In this document: positions 11,166 to 23,815 of the stretch, one piece after another
Layout: each line of letters starts with the position of its first letter
How positions within the stretch are numbered: position 1 is the first letter of the stretch
Assembly: GCA_933228675.1 (NCBI GenBank)
Contig: OW121740.1
Coordinates: 133,762,440 to 133,826,439, forward strand
Length of the DNA: 64,000 bases
Source of the DNA: Stomorhina lunata
Lineage: Eukaryota; Arthropoda; Insecta; Diptera; Rhiniidae
Direction: 5' to 3'
Notes under the pieces: model-generated
What the model was told of the DNA's origin: nothing
Databases searched by the model: none
Seen by the model: the letters and a program-made list of their open reading frames with translations, nothing else
Translations under genes and position numbers: made by a program

Positions 11166-13915
11166 GTCTATGTCTTAGCCTATGTCTTAGTCTATGTCTT
11201 AGTCTATGTCTTAGTCTATGTCTTAGTCTATGTCTTAGTCTATGTCTTAGTCTATGTCTTAGTCTATGTCTTAGTCTATGTCTTAGTCTATGTCTTAGTC
11301 TATGTCTTAGTCTATGTCTTAGTCTATGTCTTAGTCTATGTCTTAGTCTATGTCTTAGTCTATGTCTTAGTCTATGTCTTAGTCTATGTCTTAGTCTATG
11401 TCTTAGTCTATGTCTTAGTCTATGTCTTAGTCTATGTCTTAGTCTATGTCTTAGTCTATGTCTTAGTCTATGTCTTAGTCTATGTCTTAGTCTATGTCTT
11501 AGTCTATGTCTTAGTCTATGTCTTAGTCTATGTCTTAGTCTATGTCTTAGTCTATGTCTTAGTCTATGTCTTAGTCTATGTCTTAGTCTATGTCTTAGTC
11601 TATGTCTTAGTCCATATCTTACTCTTTGTTTTTGTTCATGTCTTATTCTATGTCTTAGTCTAGGTCTTATTCCATGTCTTAGTCTAGGTCTTAGTCTATG
11701 TCTTAGTCTATGTCTTAGTCTATGTCTTAGTCTATGTCTTAGTCTATGTCTTAGTCTATGTCTTAGTCTATGTCTTAGTCTATGTCTTAGTCTATGTCTT
11801 AGTCTATGTCTTAGTCTATGTCTTAGTCTATGTCTTAGTCTATGTCTTAGTCTATGTCTTAGTCTATGTCTTAGTCTATGTCTTAGTCTATGTCTTAGTC
11901 TATGTCTTAGTCTATGTCTTAGTCTATGTCTTAGTCTATGTCTTAGTCTATGTCTTGGTCTATGTCTTAGTCTATGTCTTAGTCTATATCTTAGTCTAGT
12001 CTATGTCTTAGTCTATGTCTTAGTTTATGTCTTAGTTTATGTCTCAGTCTATGTCTTAGTCTATGTCTTAGTCTATGTCTTAGTCTATGTCTTAGTCTAT
12101 GTCTTAGTCTATGTCTTAGTCTATGTCTTAGTCTATGTCTTAGTCTATGTCTTAGTCTATGTCTTAGTCTATGTCTTAGTCTATGTCTTAGTCTATGTCT
12201 TAGTCTATGTCTTAGTCTATGTCTTAGTCTATGTCTTAGTCTATGTCTTAGTCTATGTCTTAGTCTATGTCTTAGTCTATGTCTTAGTCTATGTCTTAGT
12301 CTATGTCTTAGTCTATGTCTTAGTCTATGTCTTAGTCTATGTCTTAGTCTATGTCTTAGTCCATATCTTACTCTTTGTTTTTGTTCATGTCTTATTCTAT
12401 GTCTTAGTCTAGGTCTTATTCCATGTCTTAGTCTAGGTCTTAGTCTATGTCTTAGTCTATGTCTTAGTCTATGTCTTAGTCTATGTCTTAGTCTATGTCT
12501 TAGTCTATGTCTTAGTCTATGTCTTAGTCTATGTCTTAGTCTATGTCTTAGTCTATGTCTTAGTCTATGTCTTAGTCTATGTCTTAGTCTATGTCTTAGT
12601 CTATGTCTTAGTCTATGTCTTAGTCTATGTCTTAGTCTATGTCTTAGTCTATGTCTTAGTCTATGTCTTAGTCTATGTCTTGGTCTATGTCTTAGTCTAT
12701 GTCTTAGTCTATGTCTTAGTCTATGTCTTAGTCTATGTCTTAGTCTATGTCTTAGTCTATGTCTTAGTCTATGTCTTAGTCTATGTCTTAGTCTATGTCT
12801 TAGTCTATGTCTTAGTCTATGTCTTAGTCTATGTCTTAGTCTACGTCTTAGTCTATGTGTTAGTATATGTCTTAGTCTATGTCTTAGTCTATGTCTTAGT
12901 CTATGTCTTAGTCTATGTCTTAGTCTATGTCTTAGTTTATGTCTTAGTCTATGTCTTAGTTTATGTCTTAGTTTATGTCTCAGTCTATGTCTTATTCTAT
13001 GTCTTAGTCTATGTCTTAGTCTATGTCTTAGTCTATGTCTTAGTCTATGTCTTAGTCTATGTCTTAGTCTATGTCTTAGTCTATGTCTTAGTCTATGTCT
13101 TAGTCTATGTCTTAGTCTATGTCTTAGTCTATGTCTTAGTCTATGTCTTAGTCTATGTCTTAGTCTATGTCTTAGTCTATGTCTTAGTCTATGTCTTAGT
13201 CTATGTCTTAGTCTATGTCTTAGTCCATATCTTACTCTTTGTTTTTGTTCATGTCTTATTCTATGTCTTAGTCTAGGTCTTATTCCATGTCTTAGTCTAG
13301 GTCTTAGTCTATGTCTTAGTCTATGTCTTAGTCTATGTCTTAGTCTATGTCTTAGTCTATGTCTTAGTCTATGTCTTAGTCTATGTCTTAGTCTATGTCT
13401 TAGTCTACGTCTTAGTCTATGTGTTAGTATATGTCTTAGTCTATGTCTTAGTCTATGTCTTAGTCTATGTCTTAGTCTATGTCTTAGTCTATGTCTTAGT
13501 TTATGTCTTAGTTTATGTCTCAGTCTATGTCTTATTCTATGTCTTAGTCTATGTCTTAGTCTATGTCTTAGTCTATGTCTTAGTCTATGTCTTAGTCTAT
13601 GTCTTAGTCTATGTCTTAGTCTATGTCTTAGTCTATGTCTTAGTCTATGTCTTAGTCTATGTCTTAGTCTATGTCTTAGTCTATGTCTTAGTCTATGTCT
13701 TAGTCTATGTCTTAGTCTATGTCTTAGTCTATGTCTTAGTCTATGTCTTAGTCTATGTCTTAGTCTATGTCTTAGTCTATGTCTTAGTCTATGTCTTAGT
13801 CTATGTCTTAGTCTATGTCTTAGTCTATATCTTAGTCTATGTCTTAGTCTATGCCTTAGTCTATGCCTTAGTCTATGTCTTAGTCTATGTGTTAGTCTAT
13901 GTCTTATGTCTTGGA
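11166..13915 (+). repeat. 12-bp satellite array (TCTATGTCTTAG), plus orientation
   Basis: About 230 tandem copies of TCTATGTCTTAG over 2.75 kb. A diverged block beginning TCCATATCTTACTCTTTG recurs at 11611, 12360 and 13224. Marker variants (a CTACGTCTTAG/GTGTTAGTATATG pair at 12841 and 13405, TTATGTCTCAG at 12969 and 13509) recur at multiples of 12 bp, so larger blocks have been duplicated. The reverse-strand frame of 660 residues (LRHR repeats) and the plus-strand VYVL frames exist only because 12 is divisible by 3 and some frames of the unit lack stops. They are not genes. Confidence 0.95.
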
Positions 13916-15467
13916 CTATGTCTATCTTTTGGGTATATCTTATATGTTTACGCTGTAGAAAGGTTCTATACATAAAATTAACTGTGATTTGCTACGGAAA
14001 TGGAAAAGAGCAAGTCAGGTCCCCAGATTTGCATTTATACTTTTTGCTACTGAATACAAAAAAGAATTTTATTACTTACTTAAGGCCGAGACAAAAAAAA
14101 TGTTACAGTTCAACATTAACTCACCTAAAAAAAAGAAAAAAATTAATTAGTTTCGAAAAAAATCAATAAAACAATTCTTAATTTAAATGAAATTTTCAAA
14201 ATTGTTTTAAAAATTAACCTTATTTAGGTCGGAGACCTAACAAAACTACTTGATATTTTTACTTGTCTAATAAAAATATAAATTGAATTAAAACTGCTTA
14301 AAAAAATTAAACCAAAATATAAGCTAATTTTAGCAACAAAAGTGCAGTCTTTATATAATTATCGAAGTCCCCAATATTTGCGTAAAATACTTCCGTTTAA
14401 CTATAATGGAAAAATGGGTTTAAACTTATTACAATTGAAAATTTTGATTAAAAGTATGTTGCCTAAGTCTTTTGTAATTACAAAATTTTATACGATGCAT
14501 TTAGTTTTTAATTCCTGCTTAAACTCTTCATTTAATGCATGTGCCTTAAGTCTTTTGTTTTCAGCTCATTTAACTTAATTAGACATAAAAATAAATGATA
14601 AAAAAAAAATAAAAATATTTCATACCACTTATATCATATCATTTAAATCACACAAAGAAAACTCATCATGTACATAAGTATAAAACAAAAAATTATAAAA
14701 TGTTTCAAGCAAAACAAGTCTTCCTAGTCTTTTATATTCAAATCAAACGAAAACAGGCAACGAAAAGACTTTTACTATTTTTATAAGACTTTTAATCATA
14801 GCCTTGACATATATTCTCACATAAAACTAAAAGACTAAAAAGAAAAATCTTTTTCCGCCTTTAAAAGCAACATATAAACGACAATGTCTTTGAGCTTTTT
14901 GTACAAAAAGAAGCCAGCAACATGTGTTTTAACAAGTGAGAAAGAAGTTTTACCCGCAAAATAGTCTGATTTCAGTTTTATTTATAACAGACAATTATTT
15001 AAGAGCTAAACAAATAAAACTGCAAAAAAAACTTGCTGTAACATTTTGTGAGATAAATAAAGTTGAAAAACAACATTAAATTGTTGAACAACGGTCTTTA
15101 ACACCGAATACAAATACAGATTAAATGCATTTCTTTTGTCTTTCAATTGGCTTTGAATCGAAAAAAAATCACACAAAACCCGAAATTGATACACAAAAAA
15201 ATATTGTTAAACATTTCTTTGAAGAGTAAAACATAATTATATGTTTATATCAGGTTTTGTGTTGTTTGCCTCAAAAAACAGCAACCTCCAACTTCAGCAA
15301 TTGCAATGGCCAGGAAAACTTCGAAAAGTGTTTATAAATACAGCCGGTCTTATGGCTTTTTGTATCATGGATCATCTCGAGAAAAGTCGAATCATAAAGA
15401 GATGAAGATCGTAGTTAGTTTACATCCTTCTTTGGTACAAAAATTAAAAATAGAAATAAACTTTTCG
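13916..15467. other. unique AT-rich interval between satellites
   Basis: No supported gene. It contains one exact CTTAAGTCTTTTGTTT at 14545-14560, here followed by TTCAGCTC and therefore resembling a 3' splice site, and a small TTAGGTC-GGA-GACCTAA hairpin near 14225. Frames of 62-87 codons are low-complexity. Confidence 0.5.
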
Positions 15468-17316
15468 AAAATTTTTCTATAGAAAAAATTTGATGAATAT
15501 TTTTTATAGAAAAAATTTGGTAAAAAACTTTTCTATAGAAAAAATTTTTCCAACAATTTGTTAAAAAAAATTCTATAGAAAAAATTTGTTCGAAATTTTT
15601 CTATAGAAAAAATTCAGTCGATAATTTGTTTATAGAAAAAATTAAGTCGAAAATTTTTCTAGAAAAATAATTTGGTCGAAAATTTTTTCTGTGGAAAAAA
15701 TTTATTCAAAAATTTTTTCTAAGAAAAAATTTGAAAATTTTTCTATACAAAAACTTTCGTCGAAAATTTTTCTATACAAAAACTTTCGTCGAAAATTTTT
15801 CTATACAAAAACTTTCGTCGAAAAATTTTCTATTGGAAAAATTTCGTCGAAAAATTTTCTATAGAAAAAATTTCGTCGAAAAATTTTCTATAGAAAAAAT
15901 TTAGTCGAAAAATTTTCTATAGAAAAGATTTCGTCCAAAAATCTTCTATAGAAAAAACTTCGTCGAAAAATTTTCAATAGAAAAAATTTCGTCGAAAAAT
16001 TTTCTATTGAAAAGATTTCTTCGAAAAACATCTATAGAAAAAATTAGCTGGAAAATGTTTCTATAGAAAAGATTTGGTTGAAAATTTTTATACAGAAAAA
16101 AATTTGTCGAAAATTTAGGTAAAGAAAACTTTGTTCGAAAACTTTTTATAGCAAAAATTTTTTCGAAAATTTTTCTATTAAAAAAATTTTGTCAAAATTT
16201 TTTTCTGTGGACCAAAATTTGGTCAAAAATTTTTATATAGAAAAACATTTGTTCGAAAATTTTTCTGTATAAAAAATTTGGTCGAAAATTTTTTTGCAGA
16301 AAATATTTAGTCGAAAAATTTAGATCAAAAATTTTCTAAAGAAAAATTTTATCAAAAATGTTTGTCTTATTCTTTTTTTATAAAAATGTGGTCAAAACTT
16401 TCTTTATAGAACAAATTTGGTCAAAAATATTTCTATAGGAAAAATTTGATAGAAAATTTTTCTATAAAAAAAAATTTTATAGAAAATTTTTCTATAAAAA
16501 AAATTTTGTCAAAAATTTTCTAAAGAAAAAATTTTGTCTAAAATTTTTCTAAATAAAAAATTTCGACCACATTTTTTTTTTTTTAAATTTGAAAAAAAAA
16601 TTTGTATAAAATTTTTTTTTTAAATTTAGCAGAAACTTTTTCTATAAAAAAAATTTTGTAAAAAACTTTTCTATAAAAAAAAAATTGATTGACAATAAAA
16701 AAAAAATTTGGTTGAAAAATTTTCTACAGAAACAATTTGGTCGAAATTTTTTTTTACAGAAAAAATTTGGTCGAAAATTTTTCTAGAGAAAAAGTTTTGT
16801 CGAAAATTTTTTTATAGAAAAAATTTGGTTGAAAATTTTTTTGTCGAAAAAATTTGGTCAAATATTTTTTTATACAAAAAATGTTATCGAAAATTTTTCT
16901 ATAGAAAATATTTGGACGAAAATTTTTTAAAGTAAAAATTTAGTCGAAAATTTTTCTACAAAAAAAATTTGGTTGAAAATTTTTCTAGAGAAAAAATTTG
17001 GTCGAAAATTTTTCTAGAGAAAAAACTTGGTCAAAAATTTTTCTATAGAAAAAATTTTGTAGAAAATTTTTCTATAGACAAAATTTGTACGCAAATTTTT
17101 TTATAGAAAAAATTTAGTTGAAAATTTTTCTAGAAAAAAAATTAGTTTGAAAATTTTTCTAGAGAAAAAATTTGGTCGAAAAATTTTCTGGAGAAAAAAA
17201 TTTGGTCGAAAATTTTTCTAGAGAAAAAATTTGGTCGAAAATTTTTCTAAAGAAAAAATTTGGTCGAACATATTTATATAGAAAAAAGTTGGTCGAACAT
17301 TTTTCTATAAAAAAAA

Positions 17317-17420
17317 TTTAGTCGAAAATTTTTTTATTGAAAAAATTTGGTCAAAAATTTTTCTATAGAAAAAATTTAGTTGAAAATTCTTCTATAGAAA
17401 AAATTTTGTCTATATCTTAA
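17317..17420. repeat. 104-bp tandem duplication, copy 1
   Basis: Identical base for base to 17421-17524 as far as I can read. The unit runs from TTTAGTCGAAAATTTTTTTA through three diverged satellite monomers to TTTTGTCTATATCTTAA, so it spans the junction between the 29-bp satellite and the TCTATATCTTA start of the 12-bp satellite. Perfect identity in a noisy array implies a recent event. Confidence 0.85.
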
Positions 17421-17524
17421 TTTAGTCGAAAATTTTTTTATTGAAAAAATTTGGTCAAAAATTTTTCTATAGAAAAAATTTAGTTGAAAATTCTTCTATA
17501 GAAAAAATTTTGTCTATATCTTAA
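17421..17524. repeat. 104-bp tandem duplication, copy 2
   Basis: Second, identical copy of the preceding 104 bp, directly abutting it without spacer. Confidence 0.85.
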
Positions 17525-17696
17525 ATTATGTCGTAGTTTATGTCTTAGTCTATGTCTTAGTCTATGTCTTAGTCTATGTCTTAGTCTATATCTTAGTCTA
17601 TGTCTTAGTCTATGGATTAGTCTATGTCTTAGTATATATCTTAGACTATGTCCTATCCAATTTCTTAATCTATGGATTAGTCTATGTCTTGGTCTA
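17525..17696 (+). repeat. small degenerate 12-bp satellite cluster, plus orientation
   Basis: About 14 units related to TCTATGTCTTAG, several diverged (TATGTCGTAGTT, TATGGATTAGTC, TATGTCCTATCC). Same orientation as the 11-14 kb array and opposite to the 18.7-20.8 kb array. It may be a remnant of a formerly continuous array or a seed. Confidence 0.85.
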
Positions 17697-18718
17697 ACAA
17701 ATTCTAATTAATTTTGTCTATAGACAAAATTTCGACCAATTTTCAAAGTAAAAGACTTTTGAATAATTTTTTTTTTTTCAAAATCCTGTAGAATATCACC
17801 CTCGTCATCTAATACCGACAATTTATTTTGCAACAAATATCAAACACCAACATGTTGCCAACAAACAAGTTAAAAAAAGTTGTTCAGGAAATCATCTTTA
17901 ACTTGTTCATTGGCCTGATAACAAACAAAAGTAAAAATTCTGTTTTTGTTTTTGTCTTAAGTTTCATGTTTTCATTTAAATGGAAGATTGTCATTGTACG
18001 AGTACCAGGTCTTTTTTTTGTTGTTATGCCAGGCCAGGCCTTTTGTCAATTTAATTTCAGTTTCAATTATTACAACTTTAAAAAAAAAGAAAAAAAGAGA
18101 TCGTACTAGTATTTTGTGGTTTATTCAAGTATTTCAGAGATTTACAAAGGAAACGAAATGGTATCATTCATGATGATAATTTTTGTTAAAAGTAGTGGCA
18201 AATCAAGATTTTTCAGAGAAAGTAAAAATAAGCTATAGCTTCAGGCACCAGCAGCACCCAGATAAAATAGAAAAACTTTTAAAAATAAAACATTTAAAAA
18301 AAATACTTAAGTAAAAAAAGTGGTTGTTAGGCCATTGGTGTTTTCTGGCTGCAATTGATTTTATTATGTCTATTTCGTTAACGACATTTTTCTTAAACAT
18401 GAAGTTCAATATTACTAACAAATTGTATAATTAAATGGATTTTTATTTAAAGAAGGACATCAGGTTTTATGTGTGTTTTTTTTTTCTATTTATTAGTAAG
18501 ACTTCATTAAGTTTGGGTGACTCCAAAGTTTAAAAACATAAACCTGTTTCTTTGCAAACAAATTGCAATTGGTTTTTAGGTTTATAAAATTGTAAAAAAT
18601 GAGGAAAAGTATTTTGAAATGTTAATGCCTTTTTGGGAATTCATATTATGAATTTAATTGAAAAACTTTCAAATGTTAAAACAAACAAAAAATACAGTCA
18701 AACATTCAAATAAAGTTT
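17697..18718. other. unique AT-rich interval
   Basis: No supported gene. Two overlapping frames of 93 and 61 codons near 17.83-18.17 kb lack any recognisable motif. The rest is low-complexity AT sequence leading into the inverted 12-bp array. Confidence 0.45.
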
Positions 18719-20813
18719 AGACATAAACAGAGACTAAGATATAGACTAAGACATAGACTAAGACATAGACTAAGACTAAGACATAGACTAAGACATAGAC
18801 TAAGACATAGACTAAGACATAGACTAAGACATAGACCAAGACATAAACTAAGACATAGACTAAGACATAGACTAAGACATAGACTAAGACATAGACTAAG
18901 ACATAGACTAAGACATAGACTAAGACATAGACTAAGACATAGACTAAGACATAGACTAAGACATAGACTAACACATAGACTAAGACATAGACTAAGACAT
19001 AGACTAAGACATAGACTAAGACATAGACTAAGACATAGACTAAGACATAGACTAAGACATAGACTAAGACATAGACTAAGACATAGACTAAGACATAGAC
19101 TAAGACATAGACTAAGACATAGACTAAGACATAGACTAAGACATAGACTAAGACATAGACTAAGACATAGACTAAGACATAGACTAAGACATAGACTAAG
19201 ACATAGACTAAGACATAGACTAAGACATAGACTAAGACATAGACTAAGACATAGACTAAGACATAGACTAAGACATAGACTAAGACATAGACTAAGACAT
19301 AGACTAAGACATAGACTAAGACATAGACTAAGACATAGACTAAGACATAGACTAAGACATAGACTAAGACATAGACTAAGACATAGACTAAGACATAGAC
19401 TAAGACATAGACTAAGACATAGACTAAGACATAGACTAAGACATAGACTAAGACATAGACTAAGACATAGACTAAGACATAGACTAAGACATAGACTAAG
19501 ACATAGACTAAGACATAGACTAAGACATAGACTAAGACATAGACTAAGACATAGACTAAGACATAGACTAAGACATAGACTAAGACATAGACTAAGACAT
19601 AGACTAAGACATAGACTAAGACATAGACTAAGACATAGACTAACCAATAGACTAAGACATAGACTAAGACATAGACTAAGACATAGACTAAGACATAGAC
19701 TAAGACATAGACTAAGACATAGACTAAGACATAGACTAAGACATAGACTAAGACATAGACTAAGACATAGACTAAGACATAGACTAAGACATAGACTAAG
19801 ACATAGACTAAGACATAGACTAAGACATAGACTAAGACATAGACTAAGACATAGACTAAGACATAGACTAAGACATAGACTAAGACATAGACTAAGACAT
19901 AGACTAAGACATAGACTAAGACATAGACTAAGACATAGACTAAGACATAGACTAAGACATAGACTAAGACATAGACTAAGACATAGACTAAGACATAGAC
20001 TAAGACATAGACTAAGACATAGACTAAGACATAGACTAAGACATAGACTAAGACATAGACTAAGACATAGACTAAGACATAGACTAAGACATAGACTAAG
20101 ACATAGACTAAGACATAGACTAAGACATAGACTAAGACATAGACTAAGACATAGACTAAGACATAGACTAAGACATAGACTAAGACATAGACTAAGACAT
20201 AGACTAAGACATAGACTAAGACATAGACTAAGACATAGACTAAGACATAGACTAAGACATAGACTAAGACATAGACTAAGACATAGACTAAGACATAGAC
20301 TAAGACATAGACTAAGACATAGACTAAGACATAGACTAAGACATAGACTAAGACATAGACTAAGACATAGACTAAGACATAGACTAAGACATAGACTAAG
20401 ACATAGACTAAGACATAGACTAAGACATAGACTAAGACATAGACTAAGACATAGACTAAGACATAGACTAAGACATAGACTAAGACATAGACTAAGACAT
20501 AGACTAAGACATAGACTAAGACATAGACTAAGACATAGACTAAGACATAGACTAAGACATAGACTAAGGCATAGACTAAGACATAGACTAAGACATAGAC
20601 TAAGACATAGACTAAGACATAGACTAAGACATAGACTAAGACATAGACTAAGACATAGACTAACACATAGACTAAGACATAGACTAAGACATAGACTAAG
20701 ACATAGACTAAGACATAGACTAAGACATAGACTAAGACATAGACTAAGACATAGACTAAGACATAGACTAAGACATAGACTAAGACATAGACTAAGACAT
20801 AGACTAAGACACA
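18719..20813 (-). repeat. 12-bp satellite array (TCTATGTCTTAG), minus orientation
   Basis: About 174 copies of CTAAGACATAGA, the reverse complement of the 11-14 kb unit. It is far more homogeneous than that array: only isolated variants (one CTAACCAATAGA near 19644, CTAACACATAGA at 18969 and 20663, CTAAGGCATAGA near 20567). Minus-strand frames of 702 (CLSL) and 649 (VYVL) residues are repeat artefacts. Together with the plus-orientation array it forms a large inverted pair separated by about 4.8 kb. Confidence 0.95.
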
Positions 20814-22446
20814 TTGTCTATAACAGGGTCTAAGATATTCACTTAAACATAGATAAATATATGAGTTGATTTCAAATTTCGATTTTTCTTCTTAGATTAT
20901 CGAGATCATGGGACAAAATGTTTACTGTGAAAATATCCAACTTTTTGTTCATTTTTCCTAAACCATAGATTTTGTATAAATTAAGATATTATTTTGAGAA
21001 TTTTGTTATTTTTCATGAACAACTTAAGATTTATTAAGAAGCTTCAATGCCAAATTAAGTTATAATATTATTTTGCTACTGACTAAGATCACGTATTTTA
21101 TGACTTAAAACCATCGCCTCTAATTGAATATGAATAAAGTCTCACTTAAATTGATGCAGATGCCAACTTTAGTTGAACTTTAGTATTTAAAATATTAAGA
21201 AAATTTTTTTTAATTATTCTTAAATTAATCTTCTTAAATTGTTATTAATATATCATATAAAATATTATGCGGAAATACGGAATTATTAACAAATACTAAG
21301 TAATTACCACTCACTGTTATAATAAATTATTTTAGCATTTTCACACATTATTTAAATAAGATTAAACACCTTAAATCAACTCGTATTTATTCTAGATATG
21401 GCAGTTTTAGAAAAAATACGCTAAATTACGAATTTTATAATGCGGGCTCACAGTTAATAAACTGTTATTGCAAAATATTTTAAATAAATCATTTGTTTAA
21501 TAGTTTTTTTGTTAATATTTTAAGAATACAAGTTTTTTTACTAGTCGTTTTGCATTTGCAATGCCAAATGCATATAAATTTGTTACATTCTAAAATACTT
21601 AAAAAACTTAACTTAAAAATTTTAACAAAAAAGATAAAATGAACAAAAATAAAATGTTTGTAGCATAATTTATGTTTTTTGTTATTTTAACATTGTCTTA
21701 AGGTTTAAAATTTAAAGACAAAATTTAAAAATTTTTCACAAATTGCTTAGAAAAACAATAAGTGTCTTTTTAACTACAATAACATACAGTAAGTGTTTAG
21801 TACTGGTACTTTTTTTGTTAGTCTTTATGTTTAAGTACTAAATTCACACCTTAAAAAAAACAGAATTGTCTACGGTGTGTCATAAATTGAGTTTGTGTAA
21901 ATTATTTATGGCCAGTGGCCACGTTTATCTGTTTTTTTTTTTAAGTTTTATTTATTTATTAACTACCATTTATGGTAGTAATAAGTCTCATAGATAAGTA
22001 GGTTTAGGACCGAATGTCTTATATTTCGATGATGAGATTTTATTTTAAACATGTTAATCGATGATAAATGCTTAACGGAAATTTTCTAGTTGTTTTTTAT
22101 TTGTATGTTTTTATTATCTAAGTAGATGGAACTGATATCTAATTTAGGTTAGAGAGTTCATTCACTTCTACTTTTTGAAATTATCTTGTAAATCGACAGT
22201 CTCATGTAGAAAGGCCCTAATTCACACTTTTATTCGTAATTGATTTTATTTGTGATACTAATGCATTTAAATCAAATACGAAAATTAAAGGCAATTTTAC
22301 CAAAATTAGCGGTTATTGAAGTAATTTTATTAAAAACCCCAATGTATATATTTTTTAAAGGCCTAATATTGCCAAATTATGAGCATCGACAAATAATAAA
22401 AAAAAAACTTCGAAAACCTTTCGGTTTGATGTATAATTTTTATATG
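20814..22446. other. unique AT-rich interval
   Basis: Longest repeat-free stretch of the left half. No gene supported: a 78-codon plus frame starting at 22240 shows no domain or signal peptide and runs into the next satellite. No RNA gene seen. Confidence 0.45.
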
Positions 22447-22786
22447 AAACTTCTGTCGAAAAAATATTTCAGATAAAAACTTACCTATAGAAAACTTTTT
22501 ACATCAAAAGCTTTCCTATCGCTAACTTCTAGTGACTTAAGCTTTCAACAAAAAAACATTCCACATCGAAAGCTTTAGAATAAACATCTGCCATTATCTT
22601 AAGTTTTCTTATATAAAACTTTCGATGTAGAAGATTTTTCTGTAATAAACTTTCGATATCGCAGAATTTCTTGCATAAAACATTTGTCTTCAAATTTTTT
22701 TAGATAGAAAACTTTTTATATAAAACTTTCCTATAAAAAATTTTCAATATAAAAAGCTTTTCTATAGATAACTTTAAGTAACTAAC
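22447..22786. repeat. palindromic minisatellite array S4, left part
   Basis: Diverged units with CTTTCCTATAG, AAAACTTTCGATA and AAAGCTTT elements, related to the 31-bp array resuming at 23.33 kb. It is interrupted by a tandem pair of 270-bp units. Confidence 0.65.
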
Positions 22787-23057
22787 GCGAAGCCGTGCAG
22801 CTCTACAGCACAATGTGTGGACTTTTATAAAAGAGCTTTTGAGCTTTCACACCGACATACTATGTATGAGCGAGAAGCAACTGTGTTTGTCCCGCTCACA
22901 CTTACGTTAAATTGACTTTGCAAAGTCAGTGATAAATGCTTGAATATATAAAGAAAACTGTAAATTTAGCAACACCAGAGCCATTTGCAAATGCAAATAT
23001 TAATGTATGTATTTTTGGACAGGTCTGATCTAAAGCTTTCTAAAAAACTGTTTATAT
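22787..23057. repeat. 270-bp tandem unit, copy 1 (unrecognised family E)
   Basis: Begins GCGAAGCCGTGCAGCTCTAC and contains AAAAGAGCTTTTGAGCTTTC, TTGACTTTGCAAAGTCAGTG and AATTTAGCAACACCAGAG. It is followed at 270-bp spacing by a diverged second copy. Less AT-rich than the satellite around it. No TIR, tail or Pol III boxes recognised. Confidence 0.7.
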
Positions 23058-23330
23058 CGGAGCCGTTCAGCTCTACAACACAATGTGCGAACTTTTACAA
23101 AAGAGCTTTTGAGCTTTCACACTGACACACTAAGTATGACATAGCTTAACTATGTTACGTAAAATTGTATTTGCAAAGTCAGTGGTCTTTTCAAAGTCGG
23201 CTTTTTGCTCGAATATATGAAGAAAAATGTAAATCTGGCAACACTGACAGTAAGAGCTTTTAAAGCTATTTACCACAATAGCAAATGTTAATGTATGTGT
23301 TTTTGGAAACATTCGATATTAAATTTCTAA
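23058..23330. repeat. 270-bp tandem unit, copy 2 (unrecognised family E)
   Basis: Starts CGGAGCCGTTCAGCTCTAC and repeats the landmarks of copy 1 in the same order: AAAAGAGCTTTTGAGCTTTC, TTTGCAAAGTCAGTGG, AATCTGGCAACACTGACAG, AATGTTAATGTATGTG. Several indels separate the two, so the duplication is old. Confidence 0.7.
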
Positions 23331-23815
23331 GGTCGAAAGCTTTCCTATAGAAAAAAATAACTTTTAAATCTAAAGATTTTCTATAAAAAAATTTTTATAT
23401 CGAAAGATCTTCTGTAAAAACATTTGCTATCGAATGATTTCCAATAGAAAACATTCGCTATCGAATGATTTCCTATAGAAAACATTTGTTATTGAATGAT
23501 TTCCTATAGAAAATTTTCAATACCGAAAGATACTATATTGAAAACATTCGTTATCGAATAATTTCCTATAGAAAACATTCGCTATAGAATGATTTCCCAT
23601 AGAAAAGATTTGTTATCGAATGATTTCCTATAGAAAATTTTCAATACCGAAAGATATTATATTGAAAACATTCGTTATCGAATAATTTTCTAAAGAAAAC
23701 ATTCGCTATCGAATGATTTCCTATAGAGAATATTAGCTATCGAATGATTTCTTAAAGAAAACTTACGCTATTAAAAGCTTTCATATAGAAAACATTCCCG
23801 ATTTAAAGCTTTCCT
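23331..23815. repeat. 31-bp palindromic minisatellite array S4, right part (TATCGAATGA spacer)
   Basis: Units of 31 bp: TATCGAATGATTTCC, TATAG, AAAACATTCG. A four-unit block containing the variant TACCGAAAGATA recurs at 23521 and 23645, exactly 124 bp (4 x 31) apart, which shows local block duplication. Confidence 0.85.

Larger units (their letters stand above)
15468..17524. repeat. 29-bp palindromic minisatellite array S3 (GGTCG spacer)
   Basis: Tandem units of 29 bp with TTTTTCTATAGAAAAAA core variants and an ATTTGGTCGAAAA spacer; the centre is often CTAGAG instead of CTATAG. Early units carry TTTCGTCG and later ones TTTGGTCG, so the spacer drifts along the array. It ends in a perfect 104-bp tandem duplication. 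The 75-residue plus frame at 16.7-16.9 kb is a satellite artefact. Confidence 0.9.

Noticed and set aside
11991..13973. 660-residue minus-strand reading frame (LRHR repeats) and the matching plus frames
   Set aside because: Pure translation of a 12-bp satellite; frames without stops follow from the unit, and no unique sequence, start context or domain is present.
18706..20814. 702- and 649-residue minus-strand frames (CLSL and VYVL repeats)
   Set aside because: Same satellite in opposite orientation. Two overlapping frames being open at once shows that it is repeat periodicity, not coding.
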